Shown here piece after piece: positions 1 to 14,300 of a stretch of DNA of 64,000 nt (position 1 is the first letter of the stretch; the number at the start of each line of letters is the position of its first letter). Made by a program: the position numbers and the translations under genes. The stretch lies in assembly GCA_000499405.2 (NCBI GenBank), contig HG738139.1:9882616-9946615 (forward strand). Direction: 5' to 3'. The notes below the pieces were generated by a model. It had not been told where the DNA came from. It was given only the letters and a program-made list of their open reading frames with translations, and did not search any database. This DNA comes from Onchocerca volvulus (lineage: Eukaryota; Nematoda; Chromadorea; Rhabditida; Onchocercidae).

Positions 1-3000
1 AGCAGTCAGTTTAAGTAAATAAATACAAAAGTCAAAAAAAAAATATGGACAGGTTATCGGATGCAAAAATTTATGGGAATCCTTAAAAAATGGATAGACT
101 ATCGAGTTACTGATTAGCAGACTTCTCTTGCTTGTGGAGACAAAATCTGTTCATGTTTTGTATTAATTTCGATGTTTATTTGCCTTTTGCAAACTATTTC
201 TATTCTTCTATTAATTAAGTAATAAGTCAGCCGTTTATTGATAAGCAGCCACGACATCGATGATTAAAAATTAAAAAAAGGGATTCCATAAAGTAAAGAG
301 ATATCTTTAAAAAAATATGATAAACATGATTCAAATCAGTTTTTGTTGACTATGGACTTAATTTTTTAGGAAGATTTATTCATTTTAAAATTTTTCTAAA
401 AAAATAAAACTTTAAAAATAAATCTTTTAATTCTGAAAAAATCTGGAAATAAAATAACGAAATATGACAAAACTACAGTTTTTGATATCGTTATTAGAGT
501 TATCGTATTTGTAGTTAATTTTCATGTGTATATAAACATGAAGGTATAAAATGTTGGAAATATTATATGAAAGTTAAGCTAAACTCTGCACTATAATATT
601 TCAAGCTGTCATAAAATTCAATCATCTTATTGAAGAGTGGAAATGGTAACAGCTGCTTGAATAATCAGTGATATTTCTAGAAATTTCAATTGATGAAATG
701 TCATGAGAATATGATATACTGGTTGAGAACTATGAAGACTTTATCAATAGTTAGCTTAGCATAACATTGGAAAGCTTGTTATTTTGAAATAGAATACGTC
801 ACAATCAAAGATATATGAATACGAAATTCGAAACCCTCGTTGAAGAAAGGTAATCAATCAGATCGATGGATGATTCATTACACGACAATTCTGAGGAAAC
901 ATAAATGATATAAGAAGGAAAAATTTGGAATGAAAAAATGCAAAAACGATGATGAGATAGCCATATGGATGAATGATTTTCTTTGCAAAGACTGTTTGAA
1001 AAGGTTACAAATTTATTTTAAAAAGTACATTTTGTCGATGTTCAGCGAAAAAAAAAACATCATAGTCTTTGGAATTAACAACAACATCATCAGTCAACTG
1101 ATTCCTCTTTCCTCCATCATTAATTTTTCTTCTCAAAAGCGCCTCAACATCATTATTTGTCATCTATCTATTCTCCATCCCAGCTGTTCATGGAATCATG
1201 GAGATTAGATTGATTTGCTCATTAATTACCGGTATCGGAAAGTCATTTTCATATATTTCGAATTTTGCTGAAAAAATTTGGTGCCAGTACAATAAATAAT
1301 CAAATTCGAAAATTATTTCCAAAATATGACAAAAAAAAAAATACTTCTAATCATTATCATCAATTTGTTGGAAAGATATATGTATAGAGAATAAACGGAC
1401 ACTTTTAATGCTCCCAATTAAAGAAAATCAACAGATAAGTTGGATTTGTTCGATGAATTTAATTTTTGTCCATTTTCCAATTCAAATTATTCGAAAATTT
1501 TCATTTTTTTAACAAAATTATTCTTCGAAAAATTATTCTTCGAAAATTTTTATTCTAATCACATATTGATTCCTGCTTGTTGTTGTACATTCAAAAATTG
1601 CAAACGTAAAAATTCAAGAAAAAAGAACTTTTGTAACGTTCAAGGAATGAGTAAAAGATGAAGAATTCGGAAGTAGATGAATGAAAAGAGAGTGTTGGAT
1701 GGATTGGGAATTTTGTTTTGGTTTCTCCGAAAATGTTCTCTTAACCTCACAAATAAGTGTCGACGAAAGATAAAAAACAAAAGTAATAAGTCGTTGGCCA
1801 AAACCAATAAGATATGTCTTTTTTTTTTCGAACGAATTGTTTGGAACAAATTAACTTTTAATGATTTTTTGACATAAACAGTCATCACTTCATTCACTTT
1901 TTACAATATGAAATGATGCGAAACTGATGACTGAGTGGAGATCAATCTTAAATACTTATACACGTCTAACTGCAAGATATCTACAAGAAGGTTCTTATTT
2001 ATGATTTCGAACATTTCGAACTTTACAAGTCCTTATGGTTCGGTTTTGAAGAGGAATAAATCAAAATTAATTTAAATTCGATAGTGCTTATCAGAACTGA
2101 TGATTCGCATAGCAGTGAGATTTGGAGCAAAATAGATTACCAAGACCAGGAGGACAATAATTTATCCGATCATGACGTTTAGATAAGGACAGGAAAACTG
2201 ATTAGAAAGATGTCACATGAAGAATTCAGTCGTCAATGATACTGTACAACGAGAAAAAAAGTTAGCGAAAATTCCCATACGATAGTATTTGGCTGTCAGC
2301 AATCCGTCGCTGTCCTTAACTAATCCTACACGAAAGGACAAACGAATAAATATCTTCAAAAAAAAAAAAAATAAAAAGAAAATTACAAGTCGTGCAATTC
2401 GGTGAAGTCATTAAGAAGCAATTCAATTTAATTGCATTATCTTAAATAGCAGTAAGTATATCTGGAAAGCTTTTTGAGAAGTATTAAGTTCCAATAAAAT
2501 CAATAAGTAATATATCATTTTTAGGTGCAATTTGTGCTGAAATTTGCGGAAAAGTTTCAATAAAGTAATCGAATAGTGGTCTTTCCAGTCTTTTCTTAAG
2601 TCGAATTGAATTCCTATTAAATCTATTCGATTAAAAAATTAATTGCATATTGTGAAAAGTGTCTTTGATAGAGCCATCAAGTAAATAACAAAATCATAAA
2701 ATAGCTATTTCAATATGTCAACTTGTCATCCTTCCAAGTGTGTATTTGTCATTATCTGCTTTTCTACTCTTCAAATTGTAGACTTCTATCTGTCCGTTTA
2801 AATTTTTTACGTCTTAAATTCTAATTTAAATTCTCTTTGTGATCATATATTTGAATATAATACATTATTTTATATTTCTTTCAAATGTTCAGAAATTTCA
2901 CATAAAATTATGAGATTTATCACGGAGCACATTTTTTTTCTGTCACAAGCAGTGACAGATCTAAATACTGTCTCATACAACCGAATCAAGATTATATTGT

Positions 3001-5583
3001 GACATAAAACTGCAGAGAATTCTGTCTAATAATCTGATCTCAATCAAATTGTCAAATTGATTTGTCCAATAAATAACAATATAATAATTCAACTTTAGCT
3101 TAATTCCATTAAATTATTCTTTATTTCAGATAAATCAATGCTTCGGTATTTTTTACAATCAGTTCCAAAATTCATTAAAAATCTTTTGCTTGATTTAAAA
3201 TAATTTTTGCTCTCAAAAATTAATCAAAATGAATGCCTTTCAAGTTGCGGAAATTACAGTACTGGGTTTAGGATTAAAAGAATGCAACATATGCGTCCCA
3301 GGAATTTAAAGAAGCCAAGAAACATTTTGGGAAATAGTATATTGACTGGTTAAGATCAGACGAGCAGAATTACTTTATCTAGCTGGAAGCGGTAATTATA
3401 AATTCATAACTCATTTCTGACATGATTTCAAAATGAGAAATCTGAATGCATTTCAGAAGAAGTGATAAAATGATATTAAATATCAGAAAATTAAGCCAAA
3501 TGCAGTTTTATGTAATTCAATGAAATGATAAAAAAGTAGTACTTTTTATCGTGATAAATCGTAAAAGAAAAAAAGAAAAAGAAGAAAAAAACAGACTTTT
3601 GTGTTTTCGTCTCAAATAATCCTGTTTTCGCTGCATAGCCATCGGCAACATTTTCGTTTTTTAATTTTACCTCGAAACTCGAGTAGTGTCACTCAATCGT
3701 AATGATTCTTTGCGATCTAAATGTGACGCATCAAGTAGCTATCATCGAATATTTAATCATCGGATGTCATTTTATCAATGATTAGCGGGAAGGAAAAGTG
3801 AGCATTAACAATGCAGAAGAATAAAAAAATCTGAAGCGAATTGGAAAAATCGAAAATGAATAGTAAAATTAAAGGAAAACTGAAGTGATTTATAAAACTA
3901 AAAATAAAAATATCAATGCGACAAAATTTTAATCTGAGAGGATTTGAAGGAAAATTGAGAGAGAAACTTTAAATTTCTTAGAGTTAAACGTTTTGTTAAA
4001 AGCCGAAAAGGTGATAATCAGTATTTCATTTATATGATGACAACAAGAAATATTCATTTGTGATTTTTTGTTTATAATCTTTGTTGAATTCGACACCTCA
4101 CTTTTTAATGAAAGTTGATGGAAATATTCCGACAAACTTCTTAGCAGGAATATATTCAAATTTTAGACTTACTATTTCTGGTCTTTTAGAAAAGATGAAA
4201 TAAAACTAGTTATCATATTTCGAAATATCAGAATGAAATCTGAAGTTTGACAAAATATTTGGGAAAATTAGGGACATCTGGCTCTGCCAACATTTCAGTT
4301 CATTTATTTTTTAATTTTTTTGGAATAAAATCTATAAAATTCAAAATGAAATGACTAACTACTATTCGAATAAATTACTGCTTCAAAATAGATCATTTCT
4401 GAAAATGAAGCCCAAATAAAGGATTTAAAATGAACAGAGAATATTTCTTCTTTTCATCATTTCTTTCTTATTTCTGATTGTATATTAAATTACTAATTGG
4501 TACGGAATAAAACGGCCTAAATAAGATGAAACTTTTTTGATTGAATTATAATTGCTTGATTCTATCGTTTCCAAATTGAATTACACATTACATCCATCAT
4601 AGAACAATAAATTCTAGTTAAAGTTCAACAAATTTTCATCACTTTTTAAATGTCTTGTTGAAAATTAAGAATGAAAAGAAGCACTAAAAATTATTGTTGT
4701 GATCAACGAATTGGATCGGAGTGGATTGGTTGGAAACAAATTGAGTGTTAATCATGTCACCAACCGTAGATTATAAACGTTTTTATTGCAATAAACATCT
4801 CTCTGAACAGCTGATTTGCTTCATAAAATGACATCTGTTGAAATATTGCTCAAATCCTGACCTCTTTCTGATAGATAGGAGAATAAAGAAATTGATTCTT
4901 CAAGAAAATAAATTATGAGCGGAATTACGTAAATTTTTTATTGCAAAAATTTTAACGCTATGAATCGTTTGCTACGAGCTCTGTCGAGTATTCTGTTCTA
5001 GTAACTATTTTGAAACTTTAGTTTAATTTGTAATTCAAACCATTTTTTGAGAGGTCCATATAAGCAAATCTTGCAAATCTGCAAAATAGAGAATTTTTTA
5101 TTTTTTTTCGTAAAATATCACTTGAATGCTTAAAAATAAAAAAAAAAAAGAACGTTGTAATTAAAAAAATTTATATGGCTCTGAAATGAATTATTTCTAC
5201 CATTATTTTTTTTGTTTTATTAGTATTTCTACTGTATTGTTCTTATTACTTTTGGTTTTATTGTTTTAAAAATAAGTTTCTGTTTAATATTTTTTCCGTT
5301 TCTAATTTATACCTATTCATGCAAAATTAATTATTTAAATAGTAATTACATAATCAGGCGATCAAAATTAATTAAATAATAATTATATAATTAAATGACG
5401 TAATTGACTGAATAATTATGTAATTAAGTAATCAAATTAAATCCATAACAATTGGGCGAGATTTAAAAGAGAAAGGAAATCTGGGATGGCAAAATATCCT
5501 ACTATCTCTAGCGACTTCTAAATCGATTGATTTTTGAGTTTTAGTTCTGTTTCCACAACTGCTCGAGGTGTTTGCGTAGGGGC

Positions 5584-5685
5584 ATATATAAATATATATA
5601 TATATATACATATATATTTATATATTTTTGTTTAGATAAGTGTATATTTATGTGTGTGTATGTGTGTACATACGTACGTACACCT
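5584..5685. repeat. TA-rich and TG microsatellite
   Basis: A run of alternating TA from about 5584 to 5626, followed after a short gap by TG/TA and TACG repeats to about 5685. It is simple-sequence DNA; open frames crossing it are artefacts. Confidence 0.85.
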
Positions 5686-6434
5686 TGTCGAGAGTGTACA
5701 CTTTCTTTGAAACTTGATATGCGAGAGTAGCAAAAAGGATCATTGAAATTGAAAAGCAGAAAAAGTTGATCCATAATTTTGAAAAGTATAAACTTGTTCG
5801 AGAAACAGACACGCAAAGTAGACACACATATCTTACCAAGTATAATTTCACATTTATGAAATAAAACTTAAAGCAACTTGCATAAGCTTGGATAGCTACT
5901 TGAATAAAAGCAACTTGCGTCACCTCTCATTCTAAGCAAGTAGCGAATTTTAATATTCATCAAGCATTGACATTTCAAGATTTCTATCACTCAGTTGTTT
6001 AGCTGGAATTTTTCCATCAAAATTTGCTGATGTCAACAATGTACTCATGTGAAGCTTGGATTGAAGCCAATGACTCATAACATTTTAAATTGATATCAGC
6101 TTCAAAATACTCATCTTTTGATGACTAGAAATATTTTCGATATGAAATTAATTAACAGCAACAAAATCTTAAATTCTCAATTTTGACCATTAAATAGTGT
6201 GCTTGGAATTCCGCAACGACGGTTGAAATTGAAAATAAGAAATAGAAGATTGCACTATTTCCAGAGCTATTGTTGATGCTTAAATTTCCGGAGTTTTATG
6301 AACGATTTTAGGGGTATAAAATGCTTTTGATAGACTTTCAGCCTATCTATTTCAAATAAAATCTCACTTTATAACTGTTCTTTAAGAATAATCAGATTCA
6401 ATGATTGAAGAAGCATCAATTAGTTTTGAAAAGC

Positions 6435-6512
6435 TCTGTAATTTTAACAGCCAATCATTTAAAATTGATGGTTCTGTCATCGATTTAGATAACTGACTGT
6501 TAAAATTACAGA
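6435..6512. repeat. 16-bp inverted repeat with 46-nt spacer
   Basis: TCTGTAATTTTAACAG at 6435-6450 is repeated as its exact reverse complement at 6497-6512. No terminal repeats or coding remnants surround it, so it may be a small foldback or chance structure in AT-rich DNA. Confidence 0.6.
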
Positions 6513-7143
6513 TAATCGCTTCTTCGTTTGCAGTTCTTCAGAAAGCATTTTCGCTCTCAATTTTTATTCCAAGTTCAAATAATTGACTTTGAGTATCATT
6601 TACTTCGCTTTTAACTTAATTTTGCTAATTTATTTTCCTTCTCTTGTACCAAAATGCTTCAGTTCCTTATCAAAAAAGTATATAAAAAATTTAGAGCTAA
6701 TGATAAGTGATGATGAATTTGCTCAAAACGCTTCCAAGAATGCTCATGGAAATTATAATAATATAATCTTTGAATATTTAATAAAAGTCAGGATCAAACG
6801 CCAGAATTAATAAAATAAATTGGAAAATGAATTTTAGATCAAGTGGAAATAAAATGATGAATTAATTGTTTCTAGTAAAATTAAATTAATCGAATTTGAA
6901 CTGAATTGAACTGAACTTTAATGCAGAGGACTGAATTGAACTAAATTGAATTTAAAAGATCTGAATTTGATCATGTCGTCGAATTCGACACGTGAGCATT
7001 TAAATTTCGAACAAAAGTCATGACAAAAATTGTAAAAAAAATTTCATCATTTGTCCAAAAAATAATTTTTCAACTCTAATTACTCATTTCTTCCTTCCAA
7101 ATCTGCTCCAGTCGATTGTAATGAATTTGCTTTGAAGTTTTAG

Positions 7144-7285
7144 AGCAAGTCCAAATGGATGATGCATAAGCTTGAAGAGTTTTAAGTAAGCAAGTCTGAA
7201 TGGATGTGCATAAGCTTGAGAAACTTCAAGCAAACAAGCTTCAAAGTTTCAGAATAGAGTGGGCCTGAATGGATATGGCCAGGCC
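7144..7285. repeat. Degenerate tandem repeat, about 47-bp unit
   Basis: Two and a half imperfect copies of a unit containing the elements AGCAAGTC, AATGGATG and GCATAAGCTTGA. The copies differ by substitutions and small indels. It lies in the non-coding region upstream of the V-ATPase gene. Confidence 0.5.
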
Positions 7286-8312
7286 TAAGTAAACACAACT
7301 GTCAATGAGCTCTAAGCCAAGCAAGGCATTTCTTCATCGATTGCGCCAAAACACACTTGCCTTGCAGGACACCAAAATATGAGGCATCATCGATTCATGC
7401 TTAACTAATTAGCAGTTGTTTTACTTCAAAAATTCTTTACCGTAAGATCGACACTTCGGCCAAATACTCCCTAATTATTTGCGCATTCAATTTTTAAACT
7501 AGTTCAGTTATATCTATCCTCACTTGCTAGTCTGTTTTCAAAAAGTTTCTCGAATCGATCAAAAGTTTGAAATTCCTGAAATTCTATAGTGACTACAAAC
7601 ATTCAAAATTTTATCGAAAATCCAAGCTGTGATTTTCTACAAGTATTTCAACTTGAAAAATGCCACAGATTTTTCTTTGTGATCTCAAAAATGAAAGGAA
7701 ATGATGGCAAATGATACGAGACTTTGAATTAGTGTGTTTAACCTGAAAATAGATTTGAGAATCCTGATAGTCAGAAGATAATCAATACAATACTTCGGTT
7801 TCTAATAAATTTTTCAAATTTGGGGACGAAATATCATGCCATCTGATAATAGATAACATAGATATAGGATGGCTTAATCGAGTGGTTTTTGAAATTTTCA
7901 TCGGGATACTAGTTCGATATTAGAGTATGGTTTCCTTGCTGACGTGTTATGTTACGCACGGACGAGAAGGAGCAATCAGGAGTGGGAAAAGGTGTCATCA
8001 GGGGTTTCACGTCATTGCTTATCGTTATCAGTGCTGTTCTATTTCTTGCTTTCATCAGAGTTATTATTTGTTGTTTTGATTCTCATACATTTCCTAATTG
8101 TTATCATTTATCCACTATATACACATGAAGTCAACTTATATTATTCCCCATTTATTTACTGTTGTGATTTGTTGTATTTCAGTGCTTATGCCGGATATTC
8201 AACTGATAGTCGATTGAAAACTGACAGTTTTTCTCTCCTTCTCTTGAATTATACGAAATATTTCGGGTAATGGATTAGAAAATGTTGAGTTGAACAAGTG
8301 TAGATTTAATGA

Positions 8313-8343
8313 GAAGTTTTCAGCATTTTAAAATCGCTCGAAG
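8313..8343 (+). promoter_or_regulatory. Probable spliced-leader acceptor before the V-ATPase start codon
   Basis: The sequence GTTTTCAG ends at 8323 and is followed by a 20-nt leader and the ATG at 8344. With no upstream coding exon, this fits a trans-splicing acceptor as used by nematodes. Inference from sequence only; 5' RACE reads carrying SL1 would confirm it. Confidence 0.55.
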
Positions 8344-11300
8344 ATGGATTCGCTCTATCGAAGCGAAGAAATGTGCTTAGCACAGCTGTTTCTGCAAACA
8401 GAAGCTGCGTATGCTTGTGTTGCAGAGCTAGGGGAATTGGGTCTTGTGCAATTCCGTGATGTAAGTTTTTTTTTTTTTTTTTTTCTACATCTTATGTTAC
8501 GTACTAACTATTTATGGATTCGGTTGATTATTATCTCTGATTATTGATATACTATGATGTCTAATGACTGTAATAATTGATTATATTACGTTTATTATAA
8601 TGATGATGATGGCGTTGATTATAATTAACATTTATAGCTCAATCCAGATGTAAGTGCTTTTCAACGGAAATTTGTGAATGAAGTGCGACGTTGCGATGAA
8701 ATGGAACGAAAATTGAGTATGTTTGTAACTTTTAAACTGAAAGACAGAAGAATATATCATCTTGACTTTACGCCTGTTCATGTGGCTGTATATGTTTCTA
8801 TAGAGTTTCCACTTTTTATTTATAGCACTCTGTAATATCTACTTATCGTGAATAAATCTTATGTTTTCAGCAGATTTATCAAAGTGTGAAATAGGTTTAA
8901 TAAATACAGTGTTTGTTAGGAAATAATAATAGCAAATTTTTTTTAGGATTTTTGGAACGTGAAATCAAGAAAGATTTAATACCAATGTTGGATACAGGTG
9001 AAAATCCAGATGCTCCACAACCAAAAGAGATGATTGATTTAGAGGTGAGTTGTAGAATAAAAAATAAGCAAATTTATTATGGATAGTAAGGAAATTAAGT
9101 TCCATCACATATTAGATTATTAAATAAGACGGAGTTCCAATTATTTACCGACTGTTACAGGCAACATTCGAAAAGTTAGAAAATGAATTACAAGAAGTCA
9201 ATCAGAATGAGGAAATGTTGAAGAAAAACTTTTCGGAACTGACAGAATTGAAACATATTCTTCGAAAAACGCAACAGTTCTTCGATGAGGTATTTTTTTT
9301 ATACTTAATTTTTTCAGAGCGAAAAGAAGCAGATAAAGTAGAAATTAAATGAACTGTAGTAGGCTTGAGTTAGATTATTGCCAATTATTAAAGCAAATTT
9401 CACGATTGTACATAATGCTATATTTTCATACACACTAAACCGTGATCTGAAATTAACTCCCTTAATGTCTTCTTATCCAAATAAATTTGATACTGATCGT
9501 GTAATATGTATTGAAAGAAAGACCACAATATGTAGAATAGGATAGACTTATGATAGGATGATTGGTAATTCCATAACTAAGAGATAATGAAAAGGAAAAA
9601 ACAGTTGGAAACAAATTTACACAGTTGAAAAATTATGCGAAGCTCTAGAATTCATTAATTTACTGGATATGATCGGAAAACGCTGAATCCTTCGAACTCG
9701 ATGAGTTTGATTTTAAGTGACCTGAGATTTTACAGTCCTCGACTTCACGTTTAATAAATCATATCGAGGAATATTGAAAGTGATTTTGCATATATCTGTT
9801 TGCGGTAGTTGTTTTGTGCAGGTTTTTGTCTAAGATTGTTGTGAATTAGTTTTTAACGTTATTGAAGTTAATTCCTAACACTTTTGCATATTTTTATAAC
9901 GTAATTCTAGTTTTAGATTTGTTCTGTTTCCTTTTTGAAGTGCTTTTCCTGAAATTTCCAACTGTAGTTTTAGTTCGGCATTCCGATTTCGATGTTTACG
10001 CCAAGGCTTCTCTTTTCATTGAAACTAATACGACCTATTTCGAAATGTTTCGTCTTGAAAAATTGTTCATGGATCGTTGAAACAGACTTTTAGCTTTGTA
10101 TCACTTAGTCCAATGACATTAGCATTCATTTCTCGATTTTCTTGCTGATATACGTATGTATGAGCAGCAGTTGATAATATTCCATTTTTGTGATTGCTGA
10201 ATCCATTGCTAAATTCGTTTCAGCATTTGAGCTTTACTAATCATCATTAGCTTTAAAGCAGCGTAACAGCCCGACCTCACATATTGTTTACGTTTTATCA
10301 CCACTGGCTTAACTCATGACAATACATTTCATCTTTTGAGTCGTCTTTTGACTCAGTGGTTGTTAAAGCACAATCATTTTTATGAGGTGTTAATCGGCAC
10401 TAGTTAAAATAATCTTTTTATCATCAGTTCTTAGTAATGATAATAGACAGTAGGGAATATAAACCAATGATTTTTCTAACGAAATGTTAGTTATGGTTTC
10501 AGTATTTTAGGAAAAACATTTCATCTAGTCATATCTTACTAAAACTTATTTTACGTCTTGTGTTTTATCCGAAAGTTTAAAAAAAGTTATCTTTAGTAGC
10601 ACCTGTTTATGTGTTCTCAGAAAAGCACTTTGCTTTTTTCATTGCATAGTATTTCTGTATGCTTTCTAAAGCTGAGCTTTGTGAACGATACAGGTGGAAC
10701 ATGGTAGGTGGCCGTATACAAAACGAGAAGAGCATCAACATCGTTTTATTCCTGAAGAGGAGCAAAATCTTTTGAGCGAATCGCGAAGCCCGGCAGTCAC
10801 TTTACGTTTAGGGTAAGTACAGAATTGTGTGTGAATTAAAAATGAATTAAGTGATGTTGGTCTCTTTTTAGTTAGTCCTATCATTAAGTTCGTGATTTGT
10901 CTTCTAATGTTTGCATGTCGATTCTCGAACATATTTATACATGCATGTTAAATGCATGAATAGCTATAGTTGTAACAAACAGATTGTGTCTTTATTCAGA
11001 GATATGGATGTAATCTCGTCTAAAATATCTAAAATTGCGTTTCAATGGATTTTTTCATTGCATGACCTAATGAATGACGAATATATAGATAGCACAATTT
11101 GTACCTTACCCAAAAAGGGTGCAATGAAAGAAATTAATAATTCTATAATCATGATATTTCCATAAAATGATTTTGATATAAATTTTTCTGGATTTTTCTA
11201 TTTCAATCATCCAATTTGTTACTTATTTATATCGATTTGCCTTTTAAGCATTTTTTTTTTTTTGAAAATGAGATAGGGTCTGAATCAGAAATGGAATATT

Positions 11301-14300
11301 TTGATTGCGCCGAGCCAACTGTTGATTCTTGTTGCTGAAAAATGGAATTTCTTTGAACTAACAAACTGTCTGAGCTGTTGTCATTATTTTGCAATTTTTA
11401 TGCATTATGTCACAAAATTATAAAACTTAAAACATCTAGAAAACTTTCTTGAGTCACTGTGGACTGTGCTTCTCGGGTTCGAAGGTTGCAGTATTTTAGG
11501 GAAAAATAAGTCTTAAATCTCTAGCACTTTTATTACCGTTGTCTCTTTTCTCTAAGATTCTTTAAGATAAAATTAGAAAATTTCTTGTCAGTTCCTGCAA
11601 ATTAGAAATAAATCGGATTATTTATAATACAACAAATAGCTTTGTTGCTTCTGTTAGGCTGGAACGGAAACAATCGTGCCACCAAATGCATCAGTCGGTA
11701 GCGGCCTCCCGGAGCAGGTCGTTCTGCAGGAAACTGAGGGAATAGGCATCGAACTGTCCGGTGCCGTCACCGGCCAAATGTTTGCTAATTTTGGGTAGGT
11801 CTCTTGTTCTCTTTTTTGTTTCATGCTTGAATCTAAAATATGTACAGTATGCCGTTCATGTCTTTTTTTTTTTTTTTTTTTTTTTTTTCATATTTCGTAA
11901 CCATTTGACTTGAATTGTATTCTTCCTTATTTCATCCAAGTAAGCATTCTGCAAAGTTTTGCAGTTAACTTCAGCCGTTTTCTTAGCATATAAGTTTCTC
12001 CATAACTTATAAATTTAGATTATATGCTTAAAGATAGACCTCATCATGATTGTGCGATCTTTTTTGAAATACCTCTTTTTAAATCACGGTGAGAATATTT
12101 GGTTTTCTAAAATCAGGAAGATTGCTGTAGGTCTTAGAAGACAAAGATTTCTGAATGGATTTGTTATGACATAGAAGATCGTCATTTATATGTTTAAATT
12201 AACATTTTTTATTTTCTGAGTTTATCTACATATTTTAAGACTTTTATGCCAATAAAATTATGCACTTCCTTGTTAATGCAGCTTTTAATATTACGTCGAA
12301 TTTTTAAAAAAAATTTCGAAACCAGTATATTTACTTGATTCGACAAAATTCAAAACTAAATTTGGAAATTATTGATTATTTGAGCAGTTCATCTAGAATT
12401 ATCCCGAAATTATTTTAACTTATTTTTTTCATCTTTCAGTTGCTATAACACATTGCAAAGTTCTTTCTTTCCCTGGTTATTTCATGTTTCTCAATTATCT
12501 ATAATATAATTTCTAACTTATCTTAAAAGAGACAGTCTAGTTTTCTATACTTCCTCAACCTTTAATTGCCTTTTTTTTTAAATTTTTCTTTTATTCTGTA
12601 TTTTTTTCTATCGTTTTTGTTCAGTTTTTAAATGTAACTTTCTTAAATTTTAAAAATTATTTCATACTATGCAATCTAATTATCATAGTGTTAAAAACTA
12701 TTTCGTAGCAGAAAATATGTGAATGTCGCAGATATTATACATTTGACTCTTTTTTCTGCATATTATGAGACAAACTATACAGTTCTGTCCGAAACATTGC
12801 CAGACGGTATTTTTGTTTCAAAGTAAAAGAAAAAGTTTGAGACTTCAATTTTTATTGCAAACATAAATTGATTGATCAAAGATTGAGTCATTCTTCATTT
12901 TAATTGATTACTTCATTATTAATAAGAATTCGAAACTTTTTGTTGTAGTTTTGTTGCTGGTGTCATTCACCGAGAGCGACTTCCAGCATTTGAACGACTA
13001 TTATGGCGCGCTTGTCGTGGTAATGTTTTCTTGCGACAGTCTGAAATAGCGGAACCACTTATCGATCCTACTACTGTAAATCTTCACTTTCTTTCCATGT
13101 TTTACTACTTAATGTAGTTTATGTTTTACTCACCATTTCTTTATAAATGTTTGTTCAAATAATAAGTTTTTTTGCCATATTTTTTCCTGATCAGAATATA
13201 ATGTTTATCTCTATCATTCAGAACGATATTCGAATTTCTCGCAAAAAAAATGACATAATATAATACTCATCTTTGCCAGTCTTTAACAGATCTTTAATAT
13301 AGAATGCTCAGAAAATATAGACTGTTTTTCAGGGCGATCCAGTCATCAATACAGTATTTATTATATTTTTTCAAGGTGATCAGTTAAAAACTCGTGTCAA
13401 AAAAATTTGCGAAGGGTATGTTTTTTTAGTTTACTAAAAAACTGAGACACTTGTGATATAATTTTTTACATATGGAATATTATGCATTCCAGTTTTCGAG
13501 CAACTCTTTATCCATGTCCGGATACTCCGCAAGAACGGCGAGAAATGTCGATAGGAGTGATGACTCGTATTGAAGATTTGAAAACGGTTTTGGGACAAAC
13601 ACAAGACCATCGACATCGCGTCTTGGTTCTTTTCATTTTTTGATCTTAATTAATTTCCAGTCTCTTTAAAGTTGGAAGTTAAAGTTTCCAAAATATTTTA
13701 GAAAAGTTTTTGAAATCTTTAAATTACTATGCATTATTTAACTTTTTTTAGGTTGCAGCATCAAAAAATGTACGAATGTGGCTAACAAAAGTGCGTAAAA
13801 TCAAATCCATTTACCATACATTAAATTTATTTAACTTGGATGTTACCCAGAAATGTCTGATTGCTGAATGTTGGTGTCCAGTAGCTGATTTAAATCGGAT
13901 TCAGTTAGCACTCAAAAGGGGAACGGTTGGTTCAATTTCTTTGTATATGTTTTTTTATTATGTTAATATGAATTTTCCAAGAAAATGAAATTCCTAGAAT
14001 ACTATTTTATTTTCTACAGAAATCATTATGTTAAAATTATGGATTTCAAGTTCTTTAAATATTTTAATTTTAGGAAGAATCAGGAAGTACAGTACCGTCA
14101 ATTCTAAACCGTATGTCAGATATAACGGAAGCACCTCCAACTTTCCATCGTGTTAACAAATTCACCCGTGGATTCCAAAATATTGTTGATGCGTATGGCA
14201 TTGCATCATATCGAGAAATAAATCCGGGTATGATAATTTCCAATTACTTAGCGAAAGCACTGATAATCTGAAATTTCGATTAAAAATATATAAATTCAAA

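Larger units (their letters stand above)
1..8323. other. Gene-poor AT-rich region, no gene recognised
   Basis: About 8.3 kb with only short open frames rich in Phe, Lys, Asn and Ile and no convincing series of splice sites joining them. It contains a TA/TG microsatellite near 5584-5685, a 16-bp inverted repeat (6435-6450 with 6497-6512) and degenerate tandem repeats near 7144-7285. The last part must hold the promoter of the V-ATPase gene that starts at 8344. I see no tRNA, rRNA or transposase signature. Confidence 0.6.

Noticed and set aside
930..1208. 92-aa open frame on the plus strand
   Set aside because: No homology recognised, composition like random AT-rich sequence, no neighbouring exons or acceptor before the start.
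7944..8270. 108-aa open frame just before the V-ATPase gene
   Set aside because: Leu/Tyr/Ser-rich, no family match. The acceptor at 8323 and conserved start at 8344 show the gene begins after it.
9862..10080. Open frame inside a V-ATPase intron
   Set aside because: Lies wholly within the intron before the alternative exons; no acceptor or donor in a compatible phase.
11265..11340. Possible third alternative exon of the V-ATPase gene (acidic stretch [13 protein letters not shown])
   Set aside because: The reading looks coding-like, but I found no donor with the required phase 2 before the stop codon.
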